A stretch of DNA of 64,000 nt from positions 91,771-155,770 of the forward strand of contig UCGV01000011.1 of the NCBI GenBank assembly GCA_900471925.1, given 5' to 3'. This DNA comes from Hyphomicrobiales bacterium (GTDB lineage Bacteria; Pseudomonadota; Alphaproteobacteria; Rhizobiales; Rhizobiaceae). Each line of letters opens with the position of its first letter. The stretch's first letter is position 1. Positions 34,473 through 44,074 of this stretch are shown one piece after another. The position numbers and the translations under genes are program-made. Below the pieces are notes generated by a model. The model was not told where the DNA came from. It saw only the letters and a program-made list of their open reading frames with translations, and did not search any database.

Positions 34473-35672
34473 TCAAGCGGTCTTCTTGACCTTGGCGGCG
34501 CGGATGCTTTCGGCGGCGCGTTCGAGGCGGGCAATGCCCTCGCGCGCTTCCTCGGCGGTTACGACCAACGGCGGCAGCAGACGGATGACATTGTCGCCGG
34601 CGGGGATCGCCAGGAGATGTTCGGCACGGATCTCCTTCAGCAGTTCAGCCGAGGGGATGGCAGCCTTGATGCCGAGCAGCAGGCCCTCGCCCCTGATATC
34701 CTCGATCACGTCGGGATAACGATCCTTGAGTGATGCGAGACCCTGGCGGAAGACGAGCGTGACGTCGCGCACATGCTGCAGGAAGCCATCGGCCAGGATC
34801 AGGTCCAGAACCGCATTGCCCACGGCCATGGCCAGCGGATTGCCGCCATAGGTGGAACCATGCGTGCCGGCCTTCATGCCAGACGCTGCTTCCGCCGTGG
34901 CCAGGCAGGCGCCGAGCGGGAAGCCGCCGCCGATACCCTTGGCGACCGCCATGATGTCAGGCGTGACGCCTGACCACTCATAGGCGAAGAGCTTGCCGGT
35001 ACGGCCGACGCCGGTCTGGACTTCGTCGAGGATGAGGAGCAGGCCGTGCTCGTCGCAGAGCTGGCGCAGCGCCTTCATGAATTCAGATGTCACCGGGCGC
35101 ACACCGCCCTCGCCCTGCACGGGCTCGATGAGGATGCCGGCGGTCTTGTCGGAGATCGCGGCGCGCACGGCCTCGATATCGCCGAAGGGAACCTGATCGA
35201 AGCCGGGGGTCTTGGGGCCGAAACCTTCCAGATATTTCTCCTGGCCGCCGGCGGCGATCGTTGCCAGCGTGCGGCCGTGGAAGGCGCCTTCGAAGGTGAT
35301 GATGTGGAAGCGCTCCGGATGCCCTTTGGAGAACTGGTAGCGACGCGCCGTCTTGATGGCGCATTCGAGAGCCTCGGCGCCGGAATTGGTGAAGAACACC
35401 TTGTCGGCGAAGGTGGCTTCCGTCAGGCGATTGGCAAGCTTCTCCTGGCCCGGAATTTCATAGACATTCGACAGGTGCCAGACCTTCTCGGCCTGGTCCT
35501 TGAGTGCGGCCACGACATGCGGATTGCCATGACCGACAGAGGTGACGGCCACGCCTGCGCCAAAATCCAGATATCGTTCGCCGGTTTCGGTGATCAGCCA
35601 CACGCCCTCGCCTCGCTCGAACCGCAGCGGGGCACGAGAATAGGTATCATAAAGCGGCGAGGCTTCAGCCAT
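34473..35672 (-). CDS. argD: Acetylornithine aminotransferase
   Basis: The 399-residue class III PLP aminotransferase has the start [22 protein letters not shown], the [11 protein letters not shown] cofactor loop, and the PLP Lys in [16 protein letters not shown] after [14 protein letters not shown]. In bacteria ArgD makes N-acetylornithine and often also acts in lysine synthesis. It is first in the argD-argF-hslO operon, with a strong promoter and a hairpin right at the predicted transcription start. Confidence 0.94.
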   Translation of the reverse strand: MAEASPLYDTYSRAPLRFERGEGVWLITETGERYLDFGAGVAVTSVGHGNPHVVAALKDQAEKVWHLSNVYEIPGQEKLANRLTEATFADKVFFTNSGAEALECAIKTARRYQFSKGHPERFHIITFEGAFHGRTLATIAAGGQEKYLEGFGPKTPGFDQVPFGDIEAVRAAISDKTAGILIEPVQGEGGVRPVTSEFMKALRQLCDEHGLLLILDEVQTGVGRTGKLFAYEWSGVTPDIMAVAKGIGGGFPLGACLATAEAASGMKAGTHGSTYGGNPLAMAVGNAVLDLILADGFLQHVRDVTLVFRQGLASLKDRYPDVIEDIRGEGLLLGIKAAIPSAELLKEIRAEHLLAIPAGDNVIRLLPPLVVTAEEAREGIARLERAAESIRAAKVKKTA

Positions 35673-35732
35673 GGCGCAATCTCCTGGTACGGCTCAAAGA
35701 CAAGGACTCCGGCTAAGAAAACCAGGTCCGAA

Positions 35733-35768
35733 AAATTAAAAATGCCGCCTTGCGGCGGCCTCTCGGAC
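35733..35768 (-). terminator. Leader hairpin with U-tracts upstream of argD
   Basis: Read on the minus strand, GCCGCC (35759-35754) and GGCGGC (35749-35744) form a stem around a GCAA tetraloop, followed by ATTTTT and AATTTTT. GTCCGA (35768-35763) can also pair with TCGGAC (35731-35726) outside. It looks like an intrinsic terminator but starts within a few bases of the predicted transcription start, so it may be an attenuator or a 5'-stabilising hairpin. Confidence 0.6.
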
Positions 35769-35797
35769 ACTATTTCCCTTTCGCACTGCAATGTCAA
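35769..35797 (-). promoter_or_regulatory. argD promoter (-35/-10)
   Basis: On the minus strand TTGACA (35797-35792) is a perfect -35, 17 bp from AATAGT (35774-35769), a 4/6 -10. Predicted transcription start is around 35762, about 90 bp before the argD ATG. Confidence 0.65.
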
Positions 35798-35874
35798 CAA
35801 AACTGAGGATTTAGCGCATGCGTCAAGCGCCTAATGGGCTTTTCAGGTCTATCAACAGCTAATGTTGCAGAAAT

Positions 35875-36063
35875 GACTCTCACGGGAAGCAAGTTGGGGA
35901 AAACCCCGAATTCGGATTCATCGGATTCCTGCGACTCTTGTCACAGAGTCAGGCTCACACTAGGTTAAAGTTCAATTACTAGACTGCATGCGGCGGAACT
36001 AGTCACCAAAATTGATCAGGCGTTTCTTGCTTCGGAAGCTTCCGAGGCAACGGTGAGGGATTC
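35875..36063 (+). promoter_or_regulatory. GANTC cluster and CtrA-like site upstream of gcrA
   Basis: GANTC sites lie at 35875-35879, 35915-35919, 35924-35928, 35933-35937, 35946-35950 and 36059-36063. TTAA-N7-TTAC spans 35965-35979, one mismatch from the CtrA consensus. GANTC is the CcrM methylation target and the co-signal for GcrA, so gcrA may be under cell-cycle and autoregulatory control. The rest of the 423-bp argD-gcrA gap holds the argD promoter and leader hairpin. Confidence 0.65.
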
Positions 36064-36095
36064 TGCCATCACCAACGCAAAGGCGGAGACAGGGC

Positions 36096-36626
36096 ATGAA
36101 CTGGACAGACGAGCGTGTCGAGAAACTCAAGAAGCTTTGGTCGGAAGGGCTTAGCGCCAGCCAGATCGCAGCGCAGCTTGGCGGGGTGAGCAGAAACGCC
36201 GTGATCGGCAAGGTTCACCGCCTCAGCCTTCCCGGCCGCGCCAAGGCCGGCGGGACAGCAACCACTGCGCGCGCACCCAAGCGCAACACGTCGGCGCCGC
36301 GCGCCCCGAACTATGCATCTCGCATCGCCACCCGCACCGTGACCCGCCAGCAGGGCGCCACGATGCTGAAGGAAGAGATCGAGATCGAAACGGTCGAGGA
36401 AATGGAATACGTGCCGGCCAAGAACGTGGTCGTGCCGATCTCGCGCCGCCTCGGCCTGACGGAACTGACCGAGCGCACCTGCAAGTGGCCGGTCGGCGAT
36501 CCGCTGAAGGACGACTTCTATTTCTGCGGCTGCGACTCCCCGGACAATTCTCCCTATTGCAACTATCACGCACGCATGGCCTACCAGCCGGTGAGCGAAC
36601 GCCGCAAGGCCGTCAAGGTCGCCTGA
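36096..36626 (+). CDS. gcrA: GcrA cell-cycle regulator
   Basis: The 176-residue protein has the N-terminal GcrA helix-turn-helix (WTDERVEKLKKLWSEGLSASQIAAQLGGVSRNAVIGKVHRL) and a C-terminal domain with CKWPVGDP and the Cys/His-rich FYFCGCDS...YCNYHARMAYQP. GcrA binds sigma70-RNA polymerase and activates promoters holding CcrM-methylated GANTC. A basic Ala-rich linker joins the domains. Its upstream region carries a GANTC cluster. Confidence 0.95.
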   Translation: MNWTDERVEKLKKLWSEGLSASQIAAQLGGVSRNAVIGKVHRLSLPGRAKAGGTATTARAPKRNTSAPRAPNYASRIATRTVTRQQGATMLKEEIEIETVEEMEYVPAKNVVVPISRRLGLTELTERTCKWPVGDPLKDDFYFCGCDSPDNSPYCNYHARMAYQPVSERRKAVKVA

Positions 36627-36659
36627 GACCCACGCCTTAAAACAGATGCAGCATCCGCC

Positions 36660-36698
36660 GCCCCTCTTCGCTGACGCGCAGGGGGGCGTAATTTTTTG
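36660..36698 (+). terminator. Intrinsic terminator of gcrA
   Basis: CGCCCC (36660-36665) pairs with GGGGCG (36684-36689), followed by TAATTTTTT. It lies 34 bp after the gcrA stop and marks the left boundary of the accessory islet. Confidence 0.7.
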
Positions 36699-36815
36699 GG
36701 CGTCGCTGAGCCCTTATCGTGGAATTACCCGGTGGGCGCCTTTTGACGGCCCGAAGCGAACGTTCCACATTTGCATCCAGTTTAGGTAGCCTCTGAAACT
36801 ATCGCGATATCCGTT

Positions 36816-37433
36816 TCAGACTCCCATGCCGAGCAGCCCGCAGGCCAGAGATATCGACATTCCGCCTAGTATGAGACCCGACACAAGATCGAATGATGCG
36901 AGCAGTCGAGTCGCGCCCAGCAGACGCGATACCGCCACGCCGCCGTACGCGTATCCCAGGCAGCACAGCGCCGACATCGCGAGCAAGGCGGCGGCGAAGG
37001 CCATCCGGTCGAAGTCCTCCGTCATCGACTTCGCCAGGCTCAGGGGAATGAGGAACAGCTCCACGAAGGTGAGCGGATTGAGCCACACGGTTCGAAGTAC
37101 CGTGCCCAGACCGACCGCATCCACCTCCTTGCCGCGACCCTGCCTTTTTGCGGAGAGACCAGAGCGGAACGACATGACAGCGAAATTGGCGAGAGCCACG
37201 AGACCAGCCCATTTCAGTAGTCTCTCTGTCGCTTCATTCACGGTGACTGCGCTTCCCGCCATCACGGTGGCCATCACCACCAGGAGGACGTAGCTGCCCA
37301 GGATTGCGGACACCGCTGGAACAGGGCTTCTTCCGCATAGGCCCGATCTCAGGAGCAGGAGATTGTTCGGACCGACCGAGAGCATTGACGCTGCCCCCAT
37401 CGCCAGTCCCATCTGAAGCCCAACGTCCGTCAT
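36816..37433 (-). CDS. LysE/RhtB-family amino-acid exporter
   Basis: The 205-residue protein has about six membrane helices and the LysE start GAASMLSVGPNNLLLLRSGL, with GPNN in the first-loop signature. LysE members export lysine/arginine or threonine/homoserine; the substrate here is unknown. The ATG overlaps the end of the DUF1127 gene by four bases, so they form an operon. Codon choice looks looser than in the flanking housekeeping genes, which suggests an accessory origin. Confidence 0.83.
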   Translation of the reverse strand: MTDVGLQMGLAMGAASMLSVGPNNLLLLRSGLCGRSPVPAVSAILGSYVLLVVMATVMAGSAVTVNEATERLLKWAGLVALANFAVMSFRSGLSAKRQGRGKEVDAVGLGTVLRTVWLNPLTFVELFLIPLSLAKSMTEDFDRMAFAAALLAMSALCCLGYAYGGVAVSRLLGATRLLASFDLVSGLILGGMSISLACGLLGMGV

Positions 37434-37705
37434 TGTGCTTCTCCCGGTTCATAAGTCGAATGAAACACAGGCATGGGGTCGCTCCCTCGAGCAGTCATCG
37501 TCCAACCGACATGGCGCGTCCGCCGAACGAGGCCGATGTCCGCCAGCCGTTGAGCGTCCAATCGGCCCAACTGCGTGGCGAGTTCGCGTGCCGAACGACT
37601 GCGTCTGTACCAGTCCCTAAAGGCTGAGCCGAGGATCATGGGCAATCGGCTCGCTCGCCACACGAGGAGGTGGTCGTGCACTGTGGCGTCGTTGATAATC
37701 GTCAT
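37430..37705 (-). CDS. DUF1127 (YjiS-like) small basic protein
   Basis: The 91-residue protein has the DUF1127 pattern FRDWYRRSRSARELATQLGRLDAQRLADIGLVRR near residues 28-62. Related small Arg-rich proteins in Agrobacterium and Rhodobacter affect RNA turnover and phosphate or redox metabolism. The C-terminal tail is longer than in the 45-70-residue forms. It is translationally coupled to the LysE gene and divergent from the winged-helix TPR regulator. Confidence 0.75.
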   Translation of the reverse strand: MTIINDATVHDHLLVWRASRLPMILGSAFRDWYRRSRSARELATQLGRLDAQRLADIGLVRRTRHVGWTMTARGSDPMPVFHSTYEPGEAQ

Positions 37706-37791
37706 TTGCGTGCTCCATCAGTTGATGAGGCATCGTGGCAGTCCCACAGGGAGGAGTACCGAGACGGAAATGAAAGTCGGCTGAAACTTTG

Positions 37792-39477
37792 ATGAACCCG
37801 CGACTTGGCAGACTTCATTGCGGCGTCATGGCCCGTTTGTTACGCTTCGTCAGATTTGTTTCCCGGTGCTGGATGTACGAATTCGCGGGACATACGCTCG
37901 ACGTGCGCCATGGACGGCTTCTCAAGGAGGGCCGCGATGTGCCGCTGCGGGCGAAATCACTCGCGCTGCTCACTTTCCTCGTCCAGAATCCGGGGCGGGT
38001 CATCGGGAAGGAAGAACTCGTCGAAGCGGTCTGGCCGGATGTGGCTGTCACCGATGACTCATTGACCCAATGCGTGATGGATATCAGACGCACCCTCGGA
38101 GCTGATGCCAGCGACTTCATCCGCAATGTGCCACGGCGCGGCTATATCGTCGACGAAGCGCGGATCGTGCGCGCGCAGGAGACGTCGGCGCGTGGAGCCG
38201 CCCGCCCGGACAAGCGCCCGTCCATCGCCGTGATGCCGTTCACCGTGATGTCGGGTATCGAAGACCAGCGGTGGATCGCCGACGGCGTAGCCGAGGACAT
38301 TATCATCGCGCTCTCTCGAAATCCGAGGCTATTCGTGGTTTCCCGCAACGTCTCCTTCGCCCATCGCACGAATGGGGATCAGCTCGCTGAAACCGCGTCC
38401 GCGCTGGGCGTCGAACACGTTTTGTTGGGAAGCGTCCGCGTTCAATCCGGAGTGCTCAGGCTGACGGCCCAGCTTGTCGAACCAACGACCGGCGGCGTGT
38501 TGTGGGCCGAAAGGTTCGACCGCAAAATGGACGATGTGTTCGCGGTACAGGACGAGATCACCGTCGCCGTCGTCGAACGTCTGAACATCGAACTTGCAAA
38601 CAACAATGTTCCCGCTTTGGACAGACCGGGCAGCCTTGAGGCCTACGAGTGCTATCTGCGCGGCAGGCGGCTCTGCGAGGAATGGGTTCCGAGCGGAGTG
38701 ACCCGGGCCAGGAACATGTTCAGGCGGGCGGTGCAGCTCGAACCCAGTTACGCCCGGGCGCTCGCGGGCGTCGCGACATGCGATTCCTTCCTGCACGAAT
38801 GGAACACCGCCTCGTCGCCTGATGAGACAATCCGGACCGCTGATCGGGCGCTTTCTATCGATTCCTCTCTGGGCGAGGCTCTGGCGGCACGAGGCTTCGC
38901 TCGATTCAGGGTGGGGCAGACTGAACAGGCGAGACATGATTTCGAGCATGCTTTCCGTGTCGAACAAGACTGCTATGAAGCGCATTTCTTCTTCGCCTTC
39001 ATGTCGCGCAGTCTTGGCGACTATCGGGCCGCGATCAAGCATTACATTCGAGCCTCCCAGCTCCGCCTGACCGACCACGTTTCGGCCAACGCCATCATCG
39101 GGCTTCTCGACAGGGACGATCCTGCCCTGCAGGAATGGGCCCGCATTTGCGTAACCAGGGCGGAAGCGGCTGCGGCATCGAATCCTGAGGACTCCGCTCC
39201 GCTCTGCCGAGGAGCGCTTGGGCTGGTATATCTTGGCGAGGAAAAGAAGGCGCTCCGCCAGATCGAGCAGGCTATGGCTCTGGATCCTGACGATCCGATC
39301 GTCATCTACAACGCTGCGAGCTTGTATGCATTGCTCCATCGCACGGAGGAGGCGCTCGACTTGCTGGAACGGTACTTCGAGATGAGCGAGAGAGCGGCTG
39401 CACTCGGCACGATCGCGCACGACCGGGAGTTCGAAACGCTCCGTCATGAGCCAAGATATCGCGCGCTGATCGGGTAG
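37792..39477 (+). CDS. Winged-helix (OmpR/CadC-type) regulator with TPR repeats
   Basis: The product is up to 561 residues. An OmpR/CadC-like winged helix (YEFAGHTLDVRHGRLLKEGRDVPL to NVPRRGYIVDEARI) starts around Met28. It is followed by a TolB-N-like domain (RPSIAVMPF to VVERL) and TPR repeats to the end. Unlike CadC there is no membrane helix between the domains, so it should be cytosolic. The domain start suggests that the real initiator could be ATG 37873; ATG 37828 is another option, and none has a good Shine-Dalgarno. It diverges from the DUF1127-LysE pair. Confidence 0.78.
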   Translation: MNPRLGRLHCGVMARLLRFVRFVSRCWMYEFAGHTLDVRHGRLLKEGRDVPLRAKSLALLTFLVQNPGRVIGKEELVEAVWPDVAVTDDSLTQCVMDIRRTLGADASDFIRNVPRRGYIVDEARIVRAQETSARGAARPDKRPSIAVMPFTVMSGIEDQRWIADGVAEDIIIALSRNPRLFVVSRNVSFAHRTNGDQLAETASALGVEHVLLGSVRVQSGVLRLTAQLVEPTTGGVLWAERFDRKMDDVFAVQDEITVAVVERLNIELANNNVPALDRPGSLEAYECYLRGRRLCEEWVPSGVTRARNMFRRAVQLEPSYARALAGVATCDSFLHEWNTASSPDETIRTADRALSIDSSLGEALAARGFARFRVGQTEQARHDFEHAFRVEQDCYEAHFFFAFMSRSLGDYRAAIKHYIRASQLRLTDHVSANAIIGLLDRDDPALQEWARICVTRAEAAAASNPEDSAPLCRGALGLVYLGEEKKALRQIEQAMALDPDDPIVIYNAASLYALLHRTEEALDLLERYFEMSERAAALGTIAHDREFETLRHEPRYRALIG

Positions 39478-39501
39478 TCGTCTTGCGAAACGTATATCCC
39501 A

Positions 39502-39530
39502 TTGACATATCCCAACCGTCATTCCTAAAT
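39502..39530 (+). promoter_or_regulatory. Putative vapBC promoter
   Basis: TTGACA at 39502-39507 is a perfect -35; 17 bp later CTAAAT at 39525-39530 is a weak -10. It lies 51 bp upstream of the antitoxin start. Confidence 0.4.
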
Positions 39531-39580
39531 GGATGTGGCATTCTTATGTGGCCAGCGATTGAAAATGGAGCGGATTGAAG

Positions 39581-39811
39581 ATGGAGCAGGGTTCAGTGTT
39601 TCAAAGCAATCGCAGCCAAGCAGTCAGGCTACCCAAGGCTGTGGCTTTGCCAGATGACGTAAAGCGGGTGGATATCGTTGCTGTCGGACGCACGCGGATA
39701 ATTTCGCCCGCCGGTGAAGCTTGGGATAGCTGGTTCGAGGGCGAAGCAGCGACATCGGATTTCATGAACGAACGTGATCAGCCGGCCATGCAAGAGCGCG
39801 AAACGTTTTGA
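39581..39811 (+). CDS. vapB: VapB-family antitoxin
   Basis: The 76-residue protein begins with an AbrB/SpoVT-type swapped-hairpin domain (SVFQSNRSQAVRLPKAVALPDDVKRVDIVAVGRTRIISP) followed by the toxin-binding tail (AWDSWFEG). It neutralises the VapC nuclease and represses its own operon. ATG at 39581 follows an in-frame TTG; GGAGCGGATTGAAG precedes it. Its stop overlaps the toxin start by one base (TGATG). Confidence 0.88.
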   Translation: MEQGSVFQSNRSQAVRLPKAVALPDDVKRVDIVAVGRTRIISPAGEAWDSWFEGEAATSDFMNERDQPAMQERETF

Positions 39812-40212
39812 TGCTGAAGTACATGCTGGATACGAACATCTGTATTTTCACCGTGAAAAATCGGCCGCAGCACGTGCGAGAGGCTTTCAATCGACACCAT
39901 GGCCAACTCTGCATGAGTTCGATCAGCTTGATGGAGCTGATCTATGGTGCGGAAAAGTCCGCGGCTCCTGAAAAGAATTTGTCTGTCGTCGAAGGCTTTG
40001 CTGCTCGACTCGATGTCCTCGCCTACGACGAAATAGCCGCTGCCCATACAGGCCAGTTACGCGCCGAACTTGCGCGCGGCGGGACTCCCATCGGGCCTTA
40101 CGACCAATTGATTGCTGGTCACGCGCGTTCGCGAGGGCTGATCCTGGTCACGAATAACAGGCGCGAATTTGATCGCGTGCCTGGCTTACGCGTCGAGGAT
40201 TGGGCAACTTAG
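39811..40212 (+). CDS. vapC: VapC-family PIN-domain ribonuclease toxin
   Basis: The 133-residue PIN-domain protein has the acidic active-site residues Asp7 (LDTN), Glu42 (MELIYG), Asp98 (PYDQLIAGHA) and the TNNRREF end motif. VapC toxins cut tRNA or rRNA and halt translation. All catalytic residues look intact. It is translationally coupled to vapB. Start and stop leave no overlap with the convergent phoB gene. Confidence 0.9.
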   Translation: MLKYMLDTNICIFTVKNRPQHVREAFNRHHGQLCMSSISLMELIYGAEKSAAPEKNLSVVEGFAARLDVLAYDEIAAAHTGQLRAELARGGTPIGPYDQLIAGHARSRGLILVTNNRREFDRVPGLRVEDWAT

Positions 40213-40300
40213 GCATAGCCGCCGTCCCCATCTTGGCTTCGGCCCTCGCGATGCAAGAAATATTTCGGTCGAAGTTTTAAAAAGCCAAACCCAACAAACA

Positions 40301-40332
40301 AACGGGCCGCCCGGTTTCCCGAGCGACCCGTT
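40301..40332 (-). terminator. Terminator of the pho operon
   Basis: AACGGG (40332 side) and CCCGTT-type arms at 40301-40332 form an imperfect stem with a CGGG/CCGG core, followed on the minus strand by TGTTTGTTGGG. It lies 22 bp after the phoB stop. Confidence 0.55.
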
Positions 40333-40353
40333 CATGACCTCCGATCACTCGGA

Positions 40354-41037
40354 TCAGGCTTCCATGGAATATCCCGCGCCGCGGACGGTGCGGATGACAT
40401 CCTGCATGTTGGAGAAATTCAGTGCCTTGCGCAGGCGGCCGACATGGACGTCGACGGTGCGTTCGTCCACGTAGATATCATGGCCCCAGACGCCGTCGAG
40501 CAGCTGCGAGCGGGAGAAGACGCGGCCGGGCGACGACATCAGGAATTCCAGCAGGCGGAATTCGGTCGGGCCGAGGCGGACTTCGCGGCTCTTGCGGTGA
40601 ACGCGATGGGTCTCGCGATCAAGCTCGATATCGCCGCATTTCAGAACGGTGGAGAGAACTTCCGGGCGGGCACGGCGCAGCATCGCCTTGACGCGGGCGA
40701 CAAGCTCGGGCGTGGAGAAGGGCTTGACGACATAATCGTCCGCGCCGGTCGACAGGCCGCGAACACGCTCGCTTTCTTCGCCGCGCGCCGTGAGCATGAT
40801 GATCGGCAGGCGCTCGGTTTCCGGCCGCATGCGCAGCCGGCGGCAGAGCTCGATGCCGGAAACGCCGGGCAGCATCCAGTCAAGGATGAGCAGGTCAGGT
40901 GTGCGCTCCTGAAGCCGGATCTCGGCCTCGTCGCCACGAAGGATCGTATCCACCTCGAAACCTTCAGCTTCGAGGTTGTAGCGGAGAAGCACGCTCAGCG
41001 CTTCTTCATCTTCAACAACTGCAACTCTAGGGATCAT
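40354..41037 (-). CDS. phoB: Phosphate regulon response regulator PhoB
   Basis: The 227-residue OmpR-class regulator has receiver phosphoacceptor Asp53 (LILDWMLPG), acidic Glu9-Asp10, and a C-terminal winged helix with LGPTEFRLLEFLMSSPGRVFSRSQLLDGVWGHDIYVDERTVDVHVGRLRKAL. It binds PHO boxes under phosphate limitation. It is last in the phoR-pst-phoU-phoB order. The 129-bp gap to phoU holds a large stem-loop and AGGAG for phoB. Confidence 0.96.
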   Translation of the reverse strand: MIPRVAVVEDEEALSVLLRYNLEAEGFEVDTILRGDEAEIRLQERTPDLLILDWMLPGVSGIELCRRLRMRPETERLPIIMLTARGEESERVRGLSTGADDYVVKPFSTPELVARVKAMLRRARPEVLSTVLKCGDIELDRETHRVHRKSREVRLGPTEFRLLEFLMSSPGRVFSRSQLLDGVWGHDIYVDERTVDVHVGRLRKALNFSNMQDVIRTVRGAGYSMEA

Positions 41038-41054
41038 GCGTGTCAGTCTCCTAA

Positions 41055-41099
41055 TGCATGATCTTTAAACCGGGGGTAGTTTAAACAGGAGATCATGCA
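41055..41099 (-). other. Intercistronic stem-loop between phoU and phoB
   Basis: TGCATGATCT (41055-41064) pairs perfectly with AGATCATGCA (41090-41099). An inner TTAAAC (41065-41070) pairs with GTTTAA (41079-41084) around an 8-base loop, leaving a 5-base bulge. The stem ends 5 bases before the phoB ribosome-binding site. It could be a processing or attenuation element; there is no long U-run. Confidence 0.55.
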
Positions 41100-41166
41100 G
41101 AAACTCGGAATTGGCTGCACTGAGCGCGCCCCCGGATGGGGCGCGCATGCAATCGGCAGGCCCGGA

Positions 41167-41877
41167 TTACTCGGAAGCGCCGACGGTGTTGGCGCTGTCG
41201 TCCTTCGGACGCTCGCCTTCCGGCTGTGCGCCGGTCGCCATGTAGTAGATCGTCTCGGCGATGTTGGTCGCATGGTCGCCGATGCGCTCGATGTTCTTGG
41301 CGCAGAAGAGAAGATGCGTGCAGCTCGTGATGTTGCGCGGATCTTCCATCATGTAGGTCAGGAGTTCGCGGAACAGCGAAGTGTACATCGCGTCGATCTC
41401 GTCGTCGCGCTCACGGATCGCATTGGCCTTGTCGGCCGAACGATTGGTGTAGACGTCGAGCACTTCCTTGAGCTGGACGAGCGCCAGTTCGGAGAGGTGT
41501 TCGAGACCACGCGCGAGCTTGCGCGGAACGCCGGTGCTCTGAACGGCGATGACGCGCTTGGCGGTGTTCTTGCCGAGATCGCCGACGCGCTCAAGGTCAG
41601 CGGCGATACGGATCGAACCCATGATCTCGCGAAGGTCGGAGGCCATCGGCTGACGACGGGCGATCGTGACGATCGCCTTGTCGTTGATTTCGCGTTCGGC
41701 GTGATCGAGGATCACGTCGTCGGAAATGACCTTCTGAGCGAGTGCCGTGTCGCCGTTGACGAGCGCGCGAACTGCGTCGGCGCCCATCTGTTCGGCAAGG
41801 CCGCCCATCTCGGAAATACGCCGGGACAGGAACTTCAGATCGTCATCGTAAGCAGAGAAAATATGTGTCGATGCCAT
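41167..41877 (-). CDS. phoU: Phosphate transport regulator PhoU
   Basis: The 236-residue protein has two three-helix PhoU repeats with the metal-binding motif ERIGDHATNIAE near 198-209 and its partner DLERVGDLGKNTAKR in the first repeat. PhoU links the Pst transporter to PhoR and keeps the regulon off when phosphate is sufficient. ATG with GAGGAC upstream. It is co-transcribed with pstB (44-bp gap) and phoB. Confidence 0.95.
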   Translation of the reverse strand: MASTHIFSAYDDDLKFLSRRISEMGGLAEQMGADAVRALVNGDTALAQKVISDDVILDHAEREINDKAIVTIARRQPMASDLREIMGSIRIAADLERVGDLGKNTAKRVIAVQSTGVPRKLARGLEHLSELALVQLKEVLDVYTNRSADKANAIRERDDEIDAMYTSLFRELLTYMMEDPRNITSCTHLLFCAKNIERIGDHATNIAETIYYMATGAQPEGERPKDDSANTVGASE

Positions 41878-41921
41878 GGGGCTTTGTCCTCGAAAATCGG
41901 GAAGGCTTCACATCGCCAAAC

Positions 41922-42737
<816 letters not shown>

Positions 42738-42751
42738 GATCTCTACTCCGT

Positions 42752-44074
42752 TTACCAGCGGCGCTCGAAGCGACGACGCAAGAGGATAGCTCCGATGTTC
42801 ATGACGATCAGGAACAGGAGCAGGACGATGATGGCACCCGAGGTTCTTTCCACGAAGGCGCGCTCGGCTTCATTGGCCCACATATAGACCTGAACCGGGA
42901 GAGCCGTGGAAGGATCGAGCGGGGTGGCCGGCGCCTGGGCGACGAAGGCGACCATGCCGATGAGCAGCAGCGGCGCGGTTTCGCCGAGTGCGTGGGCAAG
43001 GCCGATGATCGTGCCGGTCAGGATGCCGGGCATGGCAAGCGGCAGCACATGGTGGAACACCATCTGCATCTTCGAGGCGCCGAGGCCGAGGGCGGCAGAG
43101 CGGATCGACGGCGGCACGGCGCGCAGAGCCGCACGCGTGGCGATGATGATCGTCGGCAGCGTCATGAGCGTCAGCACCAGACCACCGACGAGCGATGCCG
43201 AACGCGGCAGGCCGGCGAAGTTGATGAAGACCGAGAGGCCGAGCAGACCGTAGACGATCGAGGGAACAGCGGCGAGGTTGTTGATATTGACCTCGATCAG
43301 GTCCGTCAGCCTGTTCTTCGGCGCGAATTCCTCGAGATAGATCGAGGCGGCCACACCGATCGGCAGGGCAAGCACGAGAACGATCAGCATCAGGTAGAGC
43401 GAGCCGATGAGGGCGACGCCGAGACCTGCGGCTTCCGGACGGCTGGAATTGCCGTTGATGAAGAGGCCGGTGTTGAAGATCTTGTGCAGCGAACCGCTGG
43501 TCTTCAGCTGGTTCATCCAGCCGACCTGCTTGTCGTTGACCTTGCGGTTCTTCTCATCGACGGTCAGATCGATCTGGCCCTTGTTGGCGCTGTCGACATT
43601 GGCATCGGCCAGCACCGTGACATTGACGGTCTTGCCGATGATCGACGGGTCGGCGACGACCATGTCGCGCAGCTGGATCGGCGCGCCCTTGGAGAGCATG
43701 TTGGATGCATCGCGCACGTCGGGACGGCTGGATGCATTGATGCCGAGCTGCTTGACGATCGCGTCACGCAGCAGGACCGGATAGTTGGCGGCGATCAGAA
43801 CCGAAGGATCGGTCGCGCGCTTGTTGTCAGGATCGATGGTCTTTTCGGTGAACTCGATTGGCAGCGTGATCGCGGTCTGCTGGAAGGCGGTATAGCCGTT
43901 GCTGATGACCGTCCAGAGCAGGATGAAGAGGAACACGAGGCCGAAGAGGATGGCGGCGATGCCATAAGCCTGGAAGCGGCGCTCGGCGGCGTAGCGGCGC
44001 TTGATGCCGATATCGCGGCGGGCGGGCGCCTTGGAAACGGTGACGCCGGCGACGGGGGAAACAATATTCGTCAT
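42752..44074 (-). CDS. pstA: Phosphate ABC transporter permease PstA
   Basis: The 440-residue permease is long: after TM1 (about 38-60) comes an approximately 180-residue periplasmic insertion, then the conserved permease core with [11 protein letters not shown] and the EAA-type loop [43 protein letters not shown]. This large form is usual in rhizobia. The ATG at 44074 overlaps the pstC stop by four bases. Confidence 0.94.
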   Translation of the reverse strand: MTNIVSPVAGVTVSKAPARRDIGIKRRYAAERRFQAYGIAAILFGLVFLFILLWTVISNGYTAFQQTAITLPIEFTEKTIDPDNKRATDPSVLIAANYPVLLRDAIVKQLGINASSRPDVRDASNMLSKGAPIQLRDMVVADPSIIGKTVNVTVLADANVDSANKGQIDLTVDEKNRKVNDKQVGWMNQLKTSGSLHKIFNTGLFINGNSSRPEAAGLGVALIGSLYLMLIVLVLALPIGVAASIYLEEFAPKNRLTDLIEVNINNLAAVPSIVYGLLGLSVFINFAGLPRSASLVGGLVLTLMTLPTIIIATRAALRAVPPSIRSAALGLGASKMQMVFHHVLPLAMPGILTGTIIGLAHALGETAPLLLIGMVAFVAQAPATPLDPSTALPVQVYMWANEAERAFVERTSGAIIVLLLFLIVMNIGAILLRRRFERRW

